DNA of 64,000 nt from JANNYA01 sp031422315 (GTDB taxonomy: Bacteria > Pseudomonadota > Gammaproteobacteria > Xanthomonadales > SZUA-5). The stretch covers positions 1 through 64,000 of the forward strand of contig JANOQN010000065.1 in assembly GCA_031422315.1 (NCBI GenBank), written 5' to 3'. Below are positions 16,179 through 26,292 of this stretch, one piece after another. Within the stretch, counting starts at the first letter, position 1. Each line of letters starts with the position of its first letter. The notes beneath the pieces were generated by a model. That model had not been told where the DNA came from, ran no database searches, and saw only the letters and a program-made list of their open reading frames with translations. The position numbers and the translations under genes are program-made.

Positions 16179-19100
16179 ATGGCACCGACTGCACCGATTG
16201 ACACCATCGTTGAACAGCTAAAGGGCGCGGTTTCAGCGCCTAAATTAAGCGAAACGGAAGCTTTTGTGCGCACGCTTTACGCACATACGCCTAACGAGGA
16301 ATTAGCGGAAAAAACCAGCAAGCACTGGTCAGAATTAGCGCTGTCATTGATGAAGTTTTGGCGCGAACGCAAGTTAGGCGAAGCTAAAGTTCGGGTGTTT
16401 AACCCGAATCGGGATGAGCATGGGTGGGAATCGAGCCACACGGTGATTCAAGTGGTGAATGACGACATGCCTTTTTTAGTGGATTCAACGGCAATTGCAA
16501 TCCAAAACCACAAGCTGATGTCACATCTAATAATTCACCCAGTGCTTATGCCAAGCCGAGATCCGGGCGGCAATCTGCTCGATTTTAACGGCTCAGATCC
16601 CAGCAAGCGCGAGTCGATCATGCATTTTGAGGTTGATCGCATTGCCGACGCGAGTGCGATTGCTGCGCTACGCACTGATGTGCAAGCCGCAGTGGCCGCC
16701 GTACGCGCCTGTGTCATGGATTTCAAGGCGATGAAAGCCAAAGCGATCAGCATCGCCGAGGAGCTGAAAACCCGCAAAACCCCGCATGATGCGGAAACCG
16801 TAGCCGAAACTTCCGAGTATTTGCGCTGGATTGCCGGTGATCAATTTACCTTTTTAGGCTACCGGGAATATCGCGCGGCTAAGCAAGACGGGCGTGAGGT
16901 TCTGCAATCAGTGCCTGGCTCTGGCCTGGGAATTTTGCGCTCTGAAGAGGCCAAACCCTCATCACGCCCTACCGCGCATTTAGCCGCGCGCGATTTAGAA
17001 GGCAATGAAAAACCGAGCATTGCTGTGCTGAGTAAAACCAATGCGCGCTCGATTGTGCATCACGCCGGCTACATGGATTACATCGGGATTTTGGCGTTTG
17101 ATGAGGCCGGCGTCGCGGTTTCAGAGCAGCGCTTTTTAGGGCTGTACACATCAAGCGCCATCACCACGCACCCGTGGGAAGTGCCACTAATCCGCAAAAA
17201 AATTACCGAGGTGCAAGCGCGCGCCGGCTTAAACCCTACCGGCCATAGCGGCAAGGCACTGCTCCACGTATTAGAAGGCCTACCACGTGATGAGCTGCAC
17301 CAAGCCAGCGTGGAAGAGCTGACCGATTTAGCGGTTGGAATTTTGAACCTGCAAGAGCGCCAGCGCAGCAAGCTATTTGTGCGGCGGGATCGTTTTGGCC
17401 GCTCGATTTCTTGCCTGGTATTTATTCCGCGTGATCGCATGAACACCGAGATTCGCGAACGCGTCGAAGGCATGCTCAAACGCGCGCTACATGGCGAACG
17501 GCTCGATTCCAGCGTACAGATGTCCGAAAGCGCTTTGGCGCGCCTGCACATTGTGGTGCGGCCAAAAGTGGGCGAAAAACCGCCGATTGAATTGACTGAA
17601 CTGCAAGCCAAGCTGACCCAAATCGTACGCAACTGGCAAGACGAGCTGCGCGATACCTTGATTCAACGACACGGCGAAGAAAAAGGCCTGCGCATGGCGC
17701 AAAAATACGGCCGCGCGCTGCCCGCAGGCTACATTGAAGCCAGCACGCCGTTTGTTGCGGCCAACGATGTCGAGCTGGCGGCTGCATTGAAATCTACCGA
17801 CGATATCAAGTTGTCCTTATATCGAAATCGCAAAAAATCTGAAGGTACGCTGCGCTTTAAGCTATTCAAATACAACAATACGATTGCCCTGAGCGATGCC
17901 CTGCCCTTGCTGGAAAACATGGGTTTGCGGGTGCTGAGTGAACACCCGTATGAAATGGCGCTCGCCGGTGAAAACATCTGGATCCAAGACTTTGAAGCGG
18001 AAGTTAGCGGTGATACGCATATTGATGTCGAAGCCCTGAAAGACAGCTTTTCGCAAGCTTTCGAGCAAGCCTGGCGCGGCGAAGTTGAGAATGATGGCTT
18101 CAATAAGCTGGTGCTAGGCGCTGGCTTAAATGCAAGGCAAGTGTCGATTTTGCGCGCATTTTGCAAATATTTGCTGCAAACCAAACTGGCCTTTTCGCAA
18201 AGCTATATCGAGCAGGCGCTAAATGCGCACCCGCTGATTGCGCGGCTGCTGGTGGAGTTTTTTGAAGCCAAGTTTGATCCAGCGCGCGATGCCGTTAGCA
18301 AGTCCGCGCTTGACGCCGCGCGCAAGCAGCTTAAAGTCGATTTGGATTCATTGATTAATGAAACGCAGCTCAAAAATCATCCAGAACTTGTCACCAAGCT
18401 GGTCGCCGCGCGATCGGAAGCCAGAGCTAAACAAACCGAAGCGGCGCATCAGGCGATTCAAAACATACTCAATGACGTGCAATCACTGGATGAAGATCGC
18501 ATCTTGCGCGCGTTTTTACAGCTGATTGATGCTAGCTTGCGCACCAATGCCTTCCAAAGCGATGAAGATGGCAAAACTAAGGCTGCGATCAGCTTTAAGC
18601 TCAACAGCAGCAAAGTGCCTGAGCTGCCCAAGCCGGTTCCGTATCGGGAGATTTTTGTGTACTCGCCGCGCGTGGAAGGCGTGCATTTGCGCTTTGGCAA
18701 AGTGGCGCGCGGTGGCTTGCGCTGGTCCGATCGCAAAGAAGATTTCCGCACCGAAGTTCTGGGCTTAGTGAAGGCGCAGCAGGTCAAAAATACGGTGATC
18801 GTGCCGGTTGGCGCGAAGGGCGGTTTTTACGTCAAGCGCCCGGCACCAGCGAGCGATCGCGACGCAGTACTCGCTGAAGGTATCGCCTGCTATCGGATTT
18901 TTATTGCTAGCTTGCTGGACATCACCGATAACGTGGTTTCCGGCAGATTGGTAGCGCCAGCGAATTTGATTCGCCACGATGAAGACGATCCATACTTGGT
19001 AGTAGCCGCTGATAAAGGCACCGCGACCTTCTCCGACATTGCCAATGCAATCAGCCTAGATTACGGGCACTGGCTGGGGGATGCTTTTGCGTCAGGCGGC

Positions 19101-21122
19101 AGTAAAGGCTATGACCATAAAAAAATGGGCATCACCGCCAAAGGCGGCTGGGAAAGCGTTAAACGGCACTTTCGTGAACTCGGCAAAGACTGCCAAACCG
19201 AGGCGTTTAGCTGCGTCGGCATCGGCGATATGTCGGGCGATGTATTCGGCAACGGCATGCTTTTATCGCGCAAAATCAAATTGTTAGCGGCTTTTGATCA
19301 TCGGCATTTCTTTATTGATCCAAGCCCTGATTGTGAAATCAGCTTTGTAGAGCGCGAACGCATGTTCAATCTGCCGCGCTCCAGCTGGGCGGATTACGAT
19401 AAATCGCTGATTAGTGCAGGCGGCGGCATTTTTCCGCGTTCGGCGAAAACAATTCCGCTATCGACCGAACTCAAAGCCGTGCTCGGAATTGACGAAGACA
19501 TCAGCGAATTTTCCCCTAATCAGCTGATGCAAGCGATATTAAAAGCGCCGGTTGAGCTGTTGTGGAATGGCGGCATTGGCACCTACGTCAAATCCGAGAA
19601 AGAAAGCCACGCCGACGTCGGTGATCGCGCCAATAACGCGATTCGCGTCAACGGACGCGAGCTGCGCTGCAAAGTGGTCGGTGAAGGCGGCAATTTGGGC
19701 TTCACCCAGCTTGGCCGAGTTGAGTTTGCGCTCGCAGGCGGCTTACTCAACACCGATTTTATTGACAACTCGGCCGGCGTTGACACCTCTGATCATGAAG
19801 TCAACATCAAAATTCTATTGAACGAAGCGCAAAGTGCGGGCGAGCTCGATAGCAAAGCGCGCGACGAGCTTTTGGTTTCCATGACCGATGAAGTCGGTGA
19901 AATGGTGATCTACGATAACTATCGGCAAAATTTAGCGGTTTCCTTGATGCAGGCTTTTGGTGCCAGCCGCTTGGGCGCCAAGCAACACTTTATCCGCACT
20001 TTAGAAAGCCAGGGTTTGTTAGATCGCACAATCGAGTTTTTGCCCTCTGAAGAAGAATTTGCTGAGCGAAAAGCCCGCCGCATTGGCTTAACGCGGCCAG
20101 AGCTATCTACGCTGCTTTCGTATGCCAAGCTGGTGTTGTACCAACAGCTGCTCGATTCGGATGTGCCGGAAGATCCGTACCTGAAAGGCGAGTTAGCGCT
20201 GTATTTCCCAAGCGTGCTGCGCGAAAAATATGCCAGCGCGATGGAGCGGCACCGCCTAAAGCGCGAAATTATTGCCACGCAAGTCACCAATTCAGTCGTC
20301 AATCGTATGGGCAGTACGTTTGTGATGCGCATGCAAGAAGATACCGGCGCCACACCCGCAAAAGTCGCAAAGGCCTTTACGATTGCCAGAGACGTTACCC
20401 AGGCGCGCATTTGGTGGGCGGATTTGGACGATCTCAACAGCCAAGTGCCCGGCAAAAGCCAACTCGATGCGCACGTCAAGATTTGGAATTTGCTGCGTAA
20501 CTTGACGCGCTGGCTGCTTAATCTTCCGGGCGGACTGACCGATATTGCCGCGCTAGTCAGCAAATATAGCGAAGGCACCAGCGCGCTACTCGCCTGTTTG
20601 GAGCGTGTACTACCCAACACCCAGCTTAAACGCATCGCTGAGGAAGCTAAGGATTATCAAGAGCAAGGCTTTAGCGCACCGCTTTCGCAAACCATTGCTC
20701 GGCTCAACCCAATGGCGGCCGCGTTTGATGTCATTGAAGTGGCGAGCCGGCATGGCTGCGCTATCGAGCGTGCTGCGAAAGTCTATTTTGATCTGGGCGA
20801 TGCGCTGCATTTGAAATGGCTGCAAGATCAAATCGAAAAACTCCCGGTCGAAGGCCGCTGGCATGCAAACGCGCGCGGCGTGATGCGCGATGAACTTTTC
20901 GCGCAGCACCGCGCATTAGCCTCACAGCTATTAGCCAGCGCCGAAAAACTGAGCGATGCCACCGTCGTACCGAACTGGCTCAGCAGCGCACAAAGCGATT
21001 TAACTTACACGCTGAATATGTTCAATGAAATGCGAGCCAGCGCACAGATGGATTACGCCACCATGAGCGTTGCTATACGCCGCTTAGCGCAGTTGGTGAG
21101 TGCGGGGAATTCGAGCGCATAG
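16179..21122 (+). CDS. gdhB: NAD-specific glutamate dehydrogenase, large (about 180 kDa) type
   Basis: A 1647-residue cytoplasmic enzyme converting glutamate to 2-oxoglutarate plus ammonia with NAD. The length is that of the L-180 class. The N-terminal regulatory part includes SHTVIQVVNDDMPFLVDSTA, typical of the family. The catalytic core has RGGLRWSDRKEDFRTEVLGL near residue 845, the lysine-bearing VIVPVGAKGGFYVKRP near 880, and WNGGIGTYVKSE. The C-terminal region contains RIGLTRPELSTLLSYAK. ATG 16179 is preferred (AAAAGGA 10 bp upstream); a GTG at 16140 would add 13 unrelated residues. A 9-bp-stem hairpin follows at 21134-21165. Confidence 0.96.
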   Translation: MAPTAPIDTIVEQLKGAVSAPKLSETEAFVRTLYAHTPNEELAEKTSKHWSELALSLMKFWRERKLGEAKVRVFNPNRDEHGWESSHTVIQVVNDDMPFLVDSTAIAIQNHKLMSHLIIHPVLMPSRDPGGNLLDFNGSDPSKRESIMHFEVDRIADASAIAALRTDVQAAVAAVRACVMDFKAMKAKAISIAEELKTRKTPHDAETVAETSEYLRWIAGDQFTFLGYREYRAAKQDGREVLQSVPGSGLGILRSEEAKPSSRPTAHLAARDLEGNEKPSIAVLSKTNARSIVHHAGYMDYIGILAFDEAGVAVSEQRFLGLYTSSAITTHPWEVPLIRKKITEVQARAGLNPTGHSGKALLHVLEGLPRDELHQASVEELTDLAVGILNLQERQRSKLFVRRDRFGRSISCLVFIPRDRMNTEIRERVEGMLKRALHGERLDSSVQMSESALARLHIVVRPKVGEKPPIELTELQAKLTQIVRNWQDELRDTLIQRHGEEKGLRMAQKYGRALPAGYIEASTPFVAANDVELAAALKSTDDIKLSLYRNRKKSEGTLRFKLFKYNNTIALSDALPLLENMGLRVLSEHPYEMALAGENIWIQDFEAEVSGDTHIDVEALKDSFSQAFEQAWRGEVENDGFNKLVLGAGLNARQVSILRAFCKYLLQTKLAFSQSYIEQALNAHPLIARLLVEFFEAKFDPARDAVSKSALDAARKQLKVDLDSLINETQLKNHPELVTKLVAARSEARAKQTEAAHQAIQNILNDVQSLDEDRILRAFLQLIDASLRTNAFQSDEDGKTKAAISFKLNSSKVPELPKPVPYREIFVYSPRVEGVHLRFGKVARGGLRWSDRKEDFRTEVLGLVKAQQVKNTVIVPVGAKGGFYVKRPAPASDRDAVLAEGIACYRIFIASLLDITDNVVSGRLVAPANLIRHDEDDPYLVVAADKGTATFSDIANAISLDYGHWLGDAFASGGSKGYDHKKMGITAKGGWESVKRHFRELGKDCQTEAFSCVGIGDMSGDVFGNGMLLSRKIKLLAAFDHRHFFIDPSPDCEISFVERERMFNLPRSSWADYDKSLISAGGGIFPRSAKTIPLSTELKAVLGIDEDISEFSPNQLMQAILKAPVELLWNGGIGTYVKSEKESHADVGDRANNAIRVNGRELRCKVVGEGGNLGFTQLGRVEFALAGGLLNTDFIDNSAGVDTSDHEVNIKILLNEAQSAGELDSKARDELLVSMTDEVGEMVIYDNYRQNLAVSLMQAFGASRLGAKQHFIRTLESQGLLDRTIEFLPSEEEFAERKARRIGLTRPELSTLLSYAKLVLYQQLLDSDVPEDPYLKGELALYFPSVLREKYASAMERHRLKREIIATQVTNSVVNRMGSTFVMRMQEDTGATPAKVAKAFTIARDVTQARIWWADLDDLNSQVPGKSQLDAHVKIWNLLRNLTRWLLNLPGGLTDIAALVSKYSEGTSALLACLERVLPNTQLKRIAEEAKDYQEQGFSAPLSQTIARLNPMAAAFDVIEVASRHGCAIERAAKVYFDLGDALHLKWLQDQIEKLPVEGRWHANARGVMRDELFAQHRALASQLLASAEKLSDATVVPNWLSSAQSDLTYTLNMFNEMRASAQMDYATMSVAIRRLAQLVSAGNSSA

Positions 21123-21133
21123 CAATGTGTTGA

Positions 21134-21165
21134 CCGCTGGCACGGTTGGAAAATCATGCCAGCGG
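21134..21165 (+). terminator. Hairpin after glutamate dehydrogenase gene
   Basis: CCGCTGGCA (21134-21142) pairs perfectly with TGCCAGCGG (21157-21165) across a 14-nt loop. It lies 12 bp after the stop codon. No T-run follows, so it may stabilise the mRNA 3' end or act with Rho rather than be a simple intrinsic terminator. Confidence 0.5.
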
Positions 21166-21286
21166 CTGAAGCACAAATGTCACGTTTGGTTTTTCGGTGT
21201 GACTATGCCTGCGGTTCGCTGTTACGTTCTCCCTGATTTCAATGAGTGCATTGCGGCGAAAGCGAAGATCCAAAATAAGTCAAGCG

Positions 21287-21330
21287 GTCGAGGCATTTAG
21301 GTTCCCGACTTCGCGTGAATAATGAGATAG
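21287..21330. repeat. Dispersed repeat copy (REP-like)
   Basis: GTTCCCGACTTCGCG followed by a degraded TGAATAATGAG matches the right-hand element at 9789-9833, including its flanks (..AGGCA..GGTTCCCGACTTCGCG..GAAT..GAG.TAG). It is a single, diverged copy in the gap before the ABC transporter gene. Confidence 0.7.
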
Positions 21331-21396
21331 CGCAGCGGTTTAATCGTTGAAATGATAAAAAAACTATATTTCTGAGAATTATTTGATGTTGAGCCT

Positions 21397-23199
21397 ATGT
21401 TGAACTCCGCGCGCTGGCGCACGCTGATTGCAGAAGTACGATTGGTTGGCGGCAGCAGCCTTAAAACGATACCGCTGATCTTCTTTTTTATGTTGATCAG
21501 CGTATTTTTAGAATTATCGGGCGTGATTTTAATCGCGCCATTTGTTGGCTTGTTGATGGGCAACTCGCTGTCGATGCTGCCAGCGCCGATATTATCGTTT
21601 TTGGGATCAGATCCACTAAAAACGGTCGGCATACTCATTGTAGTGGTGTATTTAACCAAAGCCATCGCTACCTTGATTTTACAAGGCACTATTACTCGGA
21701 TGTCTGAAACCATTCGCGGCAATGTGATGACCCGGCTACTCGATGCTTACCAACACCGGCCATACCGCATACATCTTGAACAGCCAAGTAGTGATTTGAT
21801 CAATCGTTTGCTTTGGTATTCAAACGCTTTTGCGACCGGGTTTGTCGGCGCTACGCTACGGTTTTTAAGCGATGCTTTGGTGTTCTTAGTCATCAGCGTG
21901 ACAATTGCGCTGGCAAACCCAAAAGCCATGCTGTTGCTTGGAACTGTTTTAGTTTTGGTGTTTACGTTCGTGCAGTTTTATATTAAAGATAGGCTCGCCC
22001 GCGCCTCCGCGATACAAGCTCGTATGACCAGTGAAGTCATGCATTCGAGCACACAAGCGCTAGCTGGCCTGCGCGAGGTGCGTATTTTAGGCTGCGAATC
22101 CTATTTTCTAGCGCGCCTAACGGCAGCTTGTCGGGGACTAGTCGAGGGCAGCCGTCAACAAACCGTGCTGACCATGATTCCGCGTCAGTCAATTGAATTT
22201 ACAATGGTCACCTTTATTGTCGTGTTGGTATTTCTAAGCCGCTATTTAAACGCTGATGATCCTAATTTGTTGCCGTTTTTAGGGCTCATGGGCGCTGCTG
22301 CGATTCGGCTAATGCCAGCAAGCACGTCTTTACTGACCAGCTTTAATCAAGTTCGTAGCAATCGATTTGCAGTTGGGGCGCTAGCGCGGGATTTATCACA
22401 GCGAGGCGAAAGTACTACCGGCGTACCTCAGCTCAATCAATTGTTGCCGGCCACTAAAAGTCAGTTAAAAGTAAAGCGAGTGCCGTTCGCAAACCTCTCT
22501 GTGCGCGGCATTTCATTTGCCTACAGCAGCAAAGCACCCAACGTAATTGATAACCTGAGCTTCGATATCAAAGCCGGTGAAACGGTTGGATTAGTCGGCA
22601 ATTCCGGCGCCGGGAAAAGCACATTGGCGGATTTGCTGCTCGGTTTTTTAGAGCCTACGCACGGGGAAATCTACATCAACGGCAGCAGCCTAAAAGCAGG
22701 CGGTGTCACGGCGATGGCGCATTGGCAATCGATGGTCGCCTATATTCCGCAGCAATCTTATTTAACCGACGACACCTTGCGCCGCAATGTGGCGCTCGGT
22801 GTGCACGATGAAGAAATTGACGATGCGGCGGTGATAAAAGCCTTAGAAGATGCGCAGCTCGGCGCCGTACTGCGGCAACTTCCCAATGGCTTGGATACCG
22901 AGCTGGGTGAGCGCGGCGTGCGGTTTTCCGGCGGGCAGCGCCAGCGCGTGTCGATTGCTAGAGCGCTATATCACGACCGGGAATTCTTGGTGCTAGATGA
23001 AGCCACCAGCGCACTGGATGTAGAGACTGAGCGTGAAATCGTCGAAACCATACGCGCGCTTTCTGGCCGAAAAACAATCTTGCTGATTGCGCATCGTGAA
23101 ACCACCCTCGCCGTCTGTAGCCGATTGCTAAGGCTAGGGGCGCAGCAAAAAACGCCGATGGAAATACCGGTAGTTGATGCCAAAGCGGCACCGCAGTAG
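21397..23199 (+). CDS. ABC exporter, fused permease and ATPase
   Basis: A 600-residue half-transporter. The membrane domain covers about residues 25-320 with helices such as IPLIFFFMLISVFLELSGVI and VTFIVVLVFLSRYL. The nucleotide-binding domain has Walker A GNSGAGKST at 401-409, signature FSGGQRQRVSIARAL near 508 and Walker B FLVLDEATSALD near 530, with the H-loop in LLIAHRE. It should work as a homodimer exporting a lipid, glycan or peptide; the layout resembles flippases such as PglK, but no glycan genes adjoin, so the substrate is not known. It is followed after 15 bp by the GNAT gene. Confidence 0.9.
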   Translation: MLNSARWRTLIAEVRLVGGSSLKTIPLIFFFMLISVFLELSGVILIAPFVGLLMGNSLSMLPAPILSFLGSDPLKTVGILIVVVYLTKAIATLILQGTITRMSETIRGNVMTRLLDAYQHRPYRIHLEQPSSDLINRLLWYSNAFATGFVGATLRFLSDALVFLVISVTIALANPKAMLLLGTVLVLVFTFVQFYIKDRLARASAIQARMTSEVMHSSTQALAGLREVRILGCESYFLARLTAACRGLVEGSRQQTVLTMIPRQSIEFTMVTFIVVLVFLSRYLNADDPNLLPFLGLMGAAAIRLMPASTSLLTSFNQVRSNRFAVGALARDLSQRGESTTGVPQLNQLLPATKSQLKVKRVPFANLSVRGISFAYSSKAPNVIDNLSFDIKAGETVGLVGNSGAGKSTLADLLLGFLEPTHGEIYINGSSLKAGGVTAMAHWQSMVAYIPQQSYLTDDTLRRNVALGVHDEEIDDAAVIKALEDAQLGAVLRQLPNGLDTELGERGVRFSGGQRQRVSIARALYHDREFLVLDEATSALDVETEREIVETIRALSGRKTILLIAHRETTLAVCSRLLRLGAQQKTPMEIPVVDAKAAPQ

Positions 23200-23214
23200 C
23201 CATTAAATCTCGCA

Positions 23215-23799
23215 ATGCCTGAACGCGTAGAACTTTCAGAACTACCGAGCACGCTGAAATCTGAGCGGTTAAGACTTCGGGCATTTCATCCTCGCGATGC
23301 CGCGCAGCTGGCTAAACTCGCCGGGGTTTATTCGGTCGCCAGATACACACTCGGCATTCCGCTGCCATATTCAACGGCGGCAGCGAAAGCCTGGATTGAC
23401 GCCTTGCCAGCTCGGCGCGCGCAAGGCATCGAGCAAATCTATGCGATCAGTATGGCGGATTCGACTGTGCTAGGCGCGATTAGCCTAGCGATCGAGGCCG
23501 AACATCGCCGCATTGAAATCGGCTACTGGATAGGCGAGCCCTCGCGCGGCAATGGCTTTGCTAGGGAAGCGCTACGCGCGCTGCTGCCGGAGATTTTTAA
23601 CGCCGGATATTCGCGGGTTTATGCGCTGACTTTCCTTGAAAATCTTGCGTCAATGCGGCTTTTGCGTGAGCTTGGATTTACCCGTGAAGGTACGCTGCGC
23701 CAGCATATCGTTAAATGGGATGAGCCAATGGACGTCATCTGTTTCGGCATGAGCGCAGCGCGCGCTAAGCGCTGCGGACTCATAGAGAAAGGCTTATAA
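23215..23799 (+). CDS. GNAT N-acetyltransferase, RimJ/RimL-like
   Basis: A 194-residue acetyl-CoA-dependent acyltransferase. The family pattern is clear: SERLRLRAFHPRDAAQLAKLAG at about 18-39, then IEIGYWIGEPSRGNGFAREA near 100-119, which holds the acetyl-CoA pyrophosphate loop (RGNGFA), and the ENLASMRLLRELGFTREG block near 142-159. The substrate could be an N-terminal amine of a protein or a small molecule. It lies 15 bp after the ABC exporter and its last codons overlap by 6 bp the end of the convergent aldo/keto reductase. Confidence 0.9.
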   Translation: MPERVELSELPSTLKSERLRLRAFHPRDAAQLAKLAGVYSVARYTLGIPLPYSTAAAKAWIDALPARRAQGIEQIYAISMADSTVLGAISLAIEAEHRRIEIGYWIGEPSRGNGFAREALRALLPEIFNAGYSRVYALTFLENLASMRLLRELGFTREGTLRQHIVKWDEPMDVICFGMSAARAKRCGLIEKGL

Positions 23800-24774
23800 A
23801 CCCAAAAGCGCGCGCTCGGCGGCTTTGAAAACGTCAGGTGATAGTTTGACGTTTATGGTCGCAAGATTTTGTTCTAACTGTTCGAGTTTGGACGCGCCTA
23901 AAATCACTGTGCTCACGTTCGGATTGCGCAAACACCACGCCACGCCGAGCTGTGCTAGCGGCACCCCAGCCTCTTTGGCAACGGCAGCAAGCCGCTGAAT
24001 TTGTTGGAATTTTTGCATTTTTGTTTCGCCCATGGCAAAGCCTTGTAGCCATTCTAGGCCCGGCAAACCAAAGCGATAGTTTTCGTCAAATTTCTCAAAG
24101 CTTGAGTATTTGCCAGATAGCAGTCCAGAAGCCAAAGGCGACCAAATTGTGGTGCCCAATCCCTGCGTACTTTGATAGAGCGGCAGATACTCGTTTTCGA
24201 CGCGTTCTCTAGCCAGCAAGTTGTATTGTGGCTGCTCCATCATGGGCCCGATTAGGTGATTTTTTACGGCAAATTCTTGCGCCGCCAAAATATCTTTCGC
24301 CGCCCATTCTGATGTGCCCCAGTAAAGCACTTTGCCCTGCATGATCAGCTGATGCATGCTCCAGGCGATCTCTTCAATGCCTACTTCAGGATCAGGCCGG
24401 TGGCAAAAATACAGGTCAAGATAATCAACCCGCAAGCGCACTAATGCTTGATGACAGGCTTCAATAATATGTTTACGGCTCAAGCCTTTTTGCGTCGGCT
24501 TGGCTTTTTCCGCGCTGCCAAAAAACACCTTGGATGAGACGCACCAAGAATCACGGCTATAGCCTAGCTGCTGCAATGCCTCGCCCATGAGATTCTCAGC
24601 TTCACCATTCGCATAGCCTTCGGCATTGTCAAAAAAATTGACACCAGCGCCGTAAGCCACACTCAATAGCTCTTTAACCTGTACCAGCCCAAGCTGGCGC
24701 CCAAAAGTAATCCATGCGCCAAACGATAGTGCAGAGAGTTTTAGCCCAGTTTTGCCGAGTCGACGATATTCCAT
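23794..24774 (-). CDS. Aldo/keto reductase (Kv-beta type)
   Basis: A 326-residue NADPH-dependent oxidoreductase with TIM-barrel fold. The start MEYRRLGKTGLKLSALSFGAW, with AGGAG 6 bp upstream (minus strand), is chosen; the open frame upstream to 24996 shows no conserved sequence. The tetrad is visible: Asp in FFDNAEGYANG with Tyr a few residues on, Lys in SWCVSSKVFFG and His in LYFCHRPDPE. The WCLRNPNVSTVILGASKLEQL block is the cofactor end. It resembles the potassium-channel beta-subunit and YghZ group. Convergent with the GNAT gene. Confidence 0.95.
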   Translation of the reverse strand: MEYRRLGKTGLKLSALSFGAWITFGRQLGLVQVKELLSVAYGAGVNFFDNAEGYANGEAENLMGEALQQLGYSRDSWCVSSKVFFGSAEKAKPTQKGLSRKHIIEACHQALVRLRVDYLDLYFCHRPDPEVGIEEIAWSMHQLIMQGKVLYWGTSEWAAKDILAAQEFAVKNHLIGPMMEQPQYNLLARERVENEYLPLYQSTQGLGTTIWSPLASGLLSGKYSSFEKFDENYRFGLPGLEWLQGFAMGETKMQKFQQIQRLAAVAKEAGVPLAQLGVAWCLRNPNVSTVILGASKLEQLEQNLATINVKLSPDVFKAAERALLGL

Positions 24775-24976
24775 TTGAAGCTCCTTAAATTGGGGAGAAA
24801 AAGTACTGATGTTAAACACGATAATTTCTTCAAGTCGTCCAAAGTATCTACCGTATCGCGTGTGTTTTACACCCCTTGATTGGGCCGGAGTTTTAGCTTG
24901 CTTTCCGTGCGCCAGTGTACTTGTCGAATTTTCAACGCGCTTTCCGCGCCAGCAATTAGCGCTAGTAATAAATAGC

Positions 24977-25315
24977 TCAAACCGCAGTATCCGCATTCGA
25001 AAAGCGCCAAATCAGGTAAATCGTGGCAGTGACTGCCACCCAAAATAGCAGCCCAATAAGCGTTGCCGCATCATCCGATACGACGTTTGCTTTGCGCGCA
25101 AACGAATATTTTCGGCTTTTTCCATAGCGCTTACGGCCTTGCACCACAAACGGCTCAACTTGATAGCGTCCCAACGTAACAATTGGCACCACCACATATC
25201 CTGTCAGATAGCCCGCCACGTACAAAATGAGTTCAAGGATTGGCCACAAAATCAGCTCAGCGAGTGCGCTCCCGGGCACTAATTTAGGATCCGTGTTGGA
25301 CTGCTCAATACCCAT
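24977..25315 (-). CDS. Small membrane protein, unknown
   Basis: A 112-residue protein with two hydrophobic segments: about 18-46 (ALAELILWPILELILYVAGY onwards) and about 84-102 (TLIGLLFWVAVTATIYLIW). A basic loop, QGRKRYGKSRKYSFARK, lies between them on the presumed cytoplasmic side. No family recognised. It is the last of four minus-strand genes (27279 to 24977) that sit in a region with attC-like sequences; a CCCTGC/GCAGGG inverted repeat lies in the gap to the methyltransferase. Confidence 0.65.
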   Translation of the reverse strand: MGIEQSNTDPKLVPGSALAELILWPILELILYVAGYLTGYVVVPIVTLGRYQVEPFVVQGRKRYGKSRKYSFARKANVVSDDAATLIGLLFWVAVTATIYLIWRFSNADTAV

Positions 25316-25443
25316 CTTTTTCTAGGCTGCGCACACTGAGCGCTGCCAGAAATACAGATCAAAACCCTGCTCCTTATAACTGGCATGGCGATTTGCATGA
25401 TCGCTTTTAATCAGGGCAGGGCTTATTCGTGAGCTATCCTTAT

Positions 25444-26166
25444 TCAGGCATCAGCGACCAACCGCTGCATGCCCCTGGGCCCTGGTTCTAGCCTTGCACG
25501 CAGACCCGCCGACTCGAATGCCTCACACGCCACCTCAGGCCGTAACTTTAGCTTGGGGTAGCTGCTCACCTTGGTGGCCCACTTCCCTTCTAGCCGCTCA
25601 AGCAAGATGTCGTGAACCTGGATATGGTTCGGGTGTTCCTCCAAGAAGCACGTGAGGATGCGATCATCGTCGGCCCGCACCGGAATGAAACGGCTGTCCC
25701 CGCTCGGCGGCTTAGTATAGTCTCGAAAGGTAGCAACGAATCGCCCGCCGGGCTCCAAACTCTCGGCGACGCTCTGGGCCAGCAAGCATACCGATTCGAC
25801 GCTCTCAAGGTGTGTGAGCGTGTCTCCCATACAAACGATGAGTCGCGGCTTGAACTCGCAAGGTAAAAGCGCAGGAAAAGACAATAGATCCGCGCACTTG
25901 ACGTCAATGGGAAGCGATTCGGCGAGCCTGGAGAGTTCAGCCAGAAGAAGCTCTGATGAGTCGATGGCGAGGACTTGATATCCAGCTCGAGCAAGAGGGA
26001 TGCTGTGCATCCCAAAGCCCGCACCCAGATCTACGGCTAGACCAAGCCCAGGCACGAGGCCAAGCAGGTCAGACTCGCCAACATTGATGGCTGCGGAGAC
26101 ACCGCCTGCCATCCAAATATAGATAGGAGCCAAGTGACTTGAGTAGTGCTCGTGGACAGTGGTCAT
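25444..26166 (-). CDS. Class I SAM-dependent methyltransferase
   Basis: A 240-residue methyltransferase. Motif I is GLAVDLGAGFGMHSIPLARA at about 41-60, the acidic residue after strand 2 is in YQVLAIDSSELLL and motif IV lies in CEFKPRLIVCMGDTLTHL near 107-124. LEPGGRFVATFRDYTK near 142 is the post-IV strand. The methyl acceptor is unknown. Its start lies 12 bp from a core-site-like GTTAGGC on the minus strand (26179-26185), the position expected for the first gene of an integron cassette. Confidence 0.85.
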   Translation of the reverse strand: MTTVHEHYSSHLAPIYIWMAGGVSAAINVGESDLLGLVPGLGLAVDLGAGFGMHSIPLARAGYQVLAIDSSELLLAELSRLAESLPIDVKCADLLSFPALLPCEFKPRLIVCMGDTLTHLESVESVCLLAQSVAESLEPGGRFVATFRDYTKPPSGDSRFIPVRADDDRILTCFLEEHPNHIQVHDILLERLEGKWATKVSSYPKLKLRPEVACEAFESAGLRARLEPGPRGMQRLVADA

Positions 26167-26178
26167 GCGGTTTCTGAT

Positions 26179-26221
26179 GCCTAACGTTTAATTCAGCCGA
26201 CAGGCGGCCCGAGCGTTGATG
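26179..26221 (-). other. attC-like sequence
   Basis: On the minus strand this reads ATCAACGCTCGG ... TGTCGGCTGAATTAAA and then CGTTAGGC, ending 12 bp before the methyltransferase ATG. GTTAGGC fits the R' core GTTRRRY; the preceding GTCGGCT resembles the L' box of xanthomonad attC sites. The R'' side (CATCAAC) fits poorly. Similar GTCGGCTTAG...CGTT strings lie at 27285-27327 and 48821-48853. Confidence 0.4.
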
Positions 26222-26292
26222 ATAGCTCGATATCGCAAAAGATCGCAGAGTTGGCCTTCGACTTTCAGTTATGCCACAAATGCCCTTGGTAC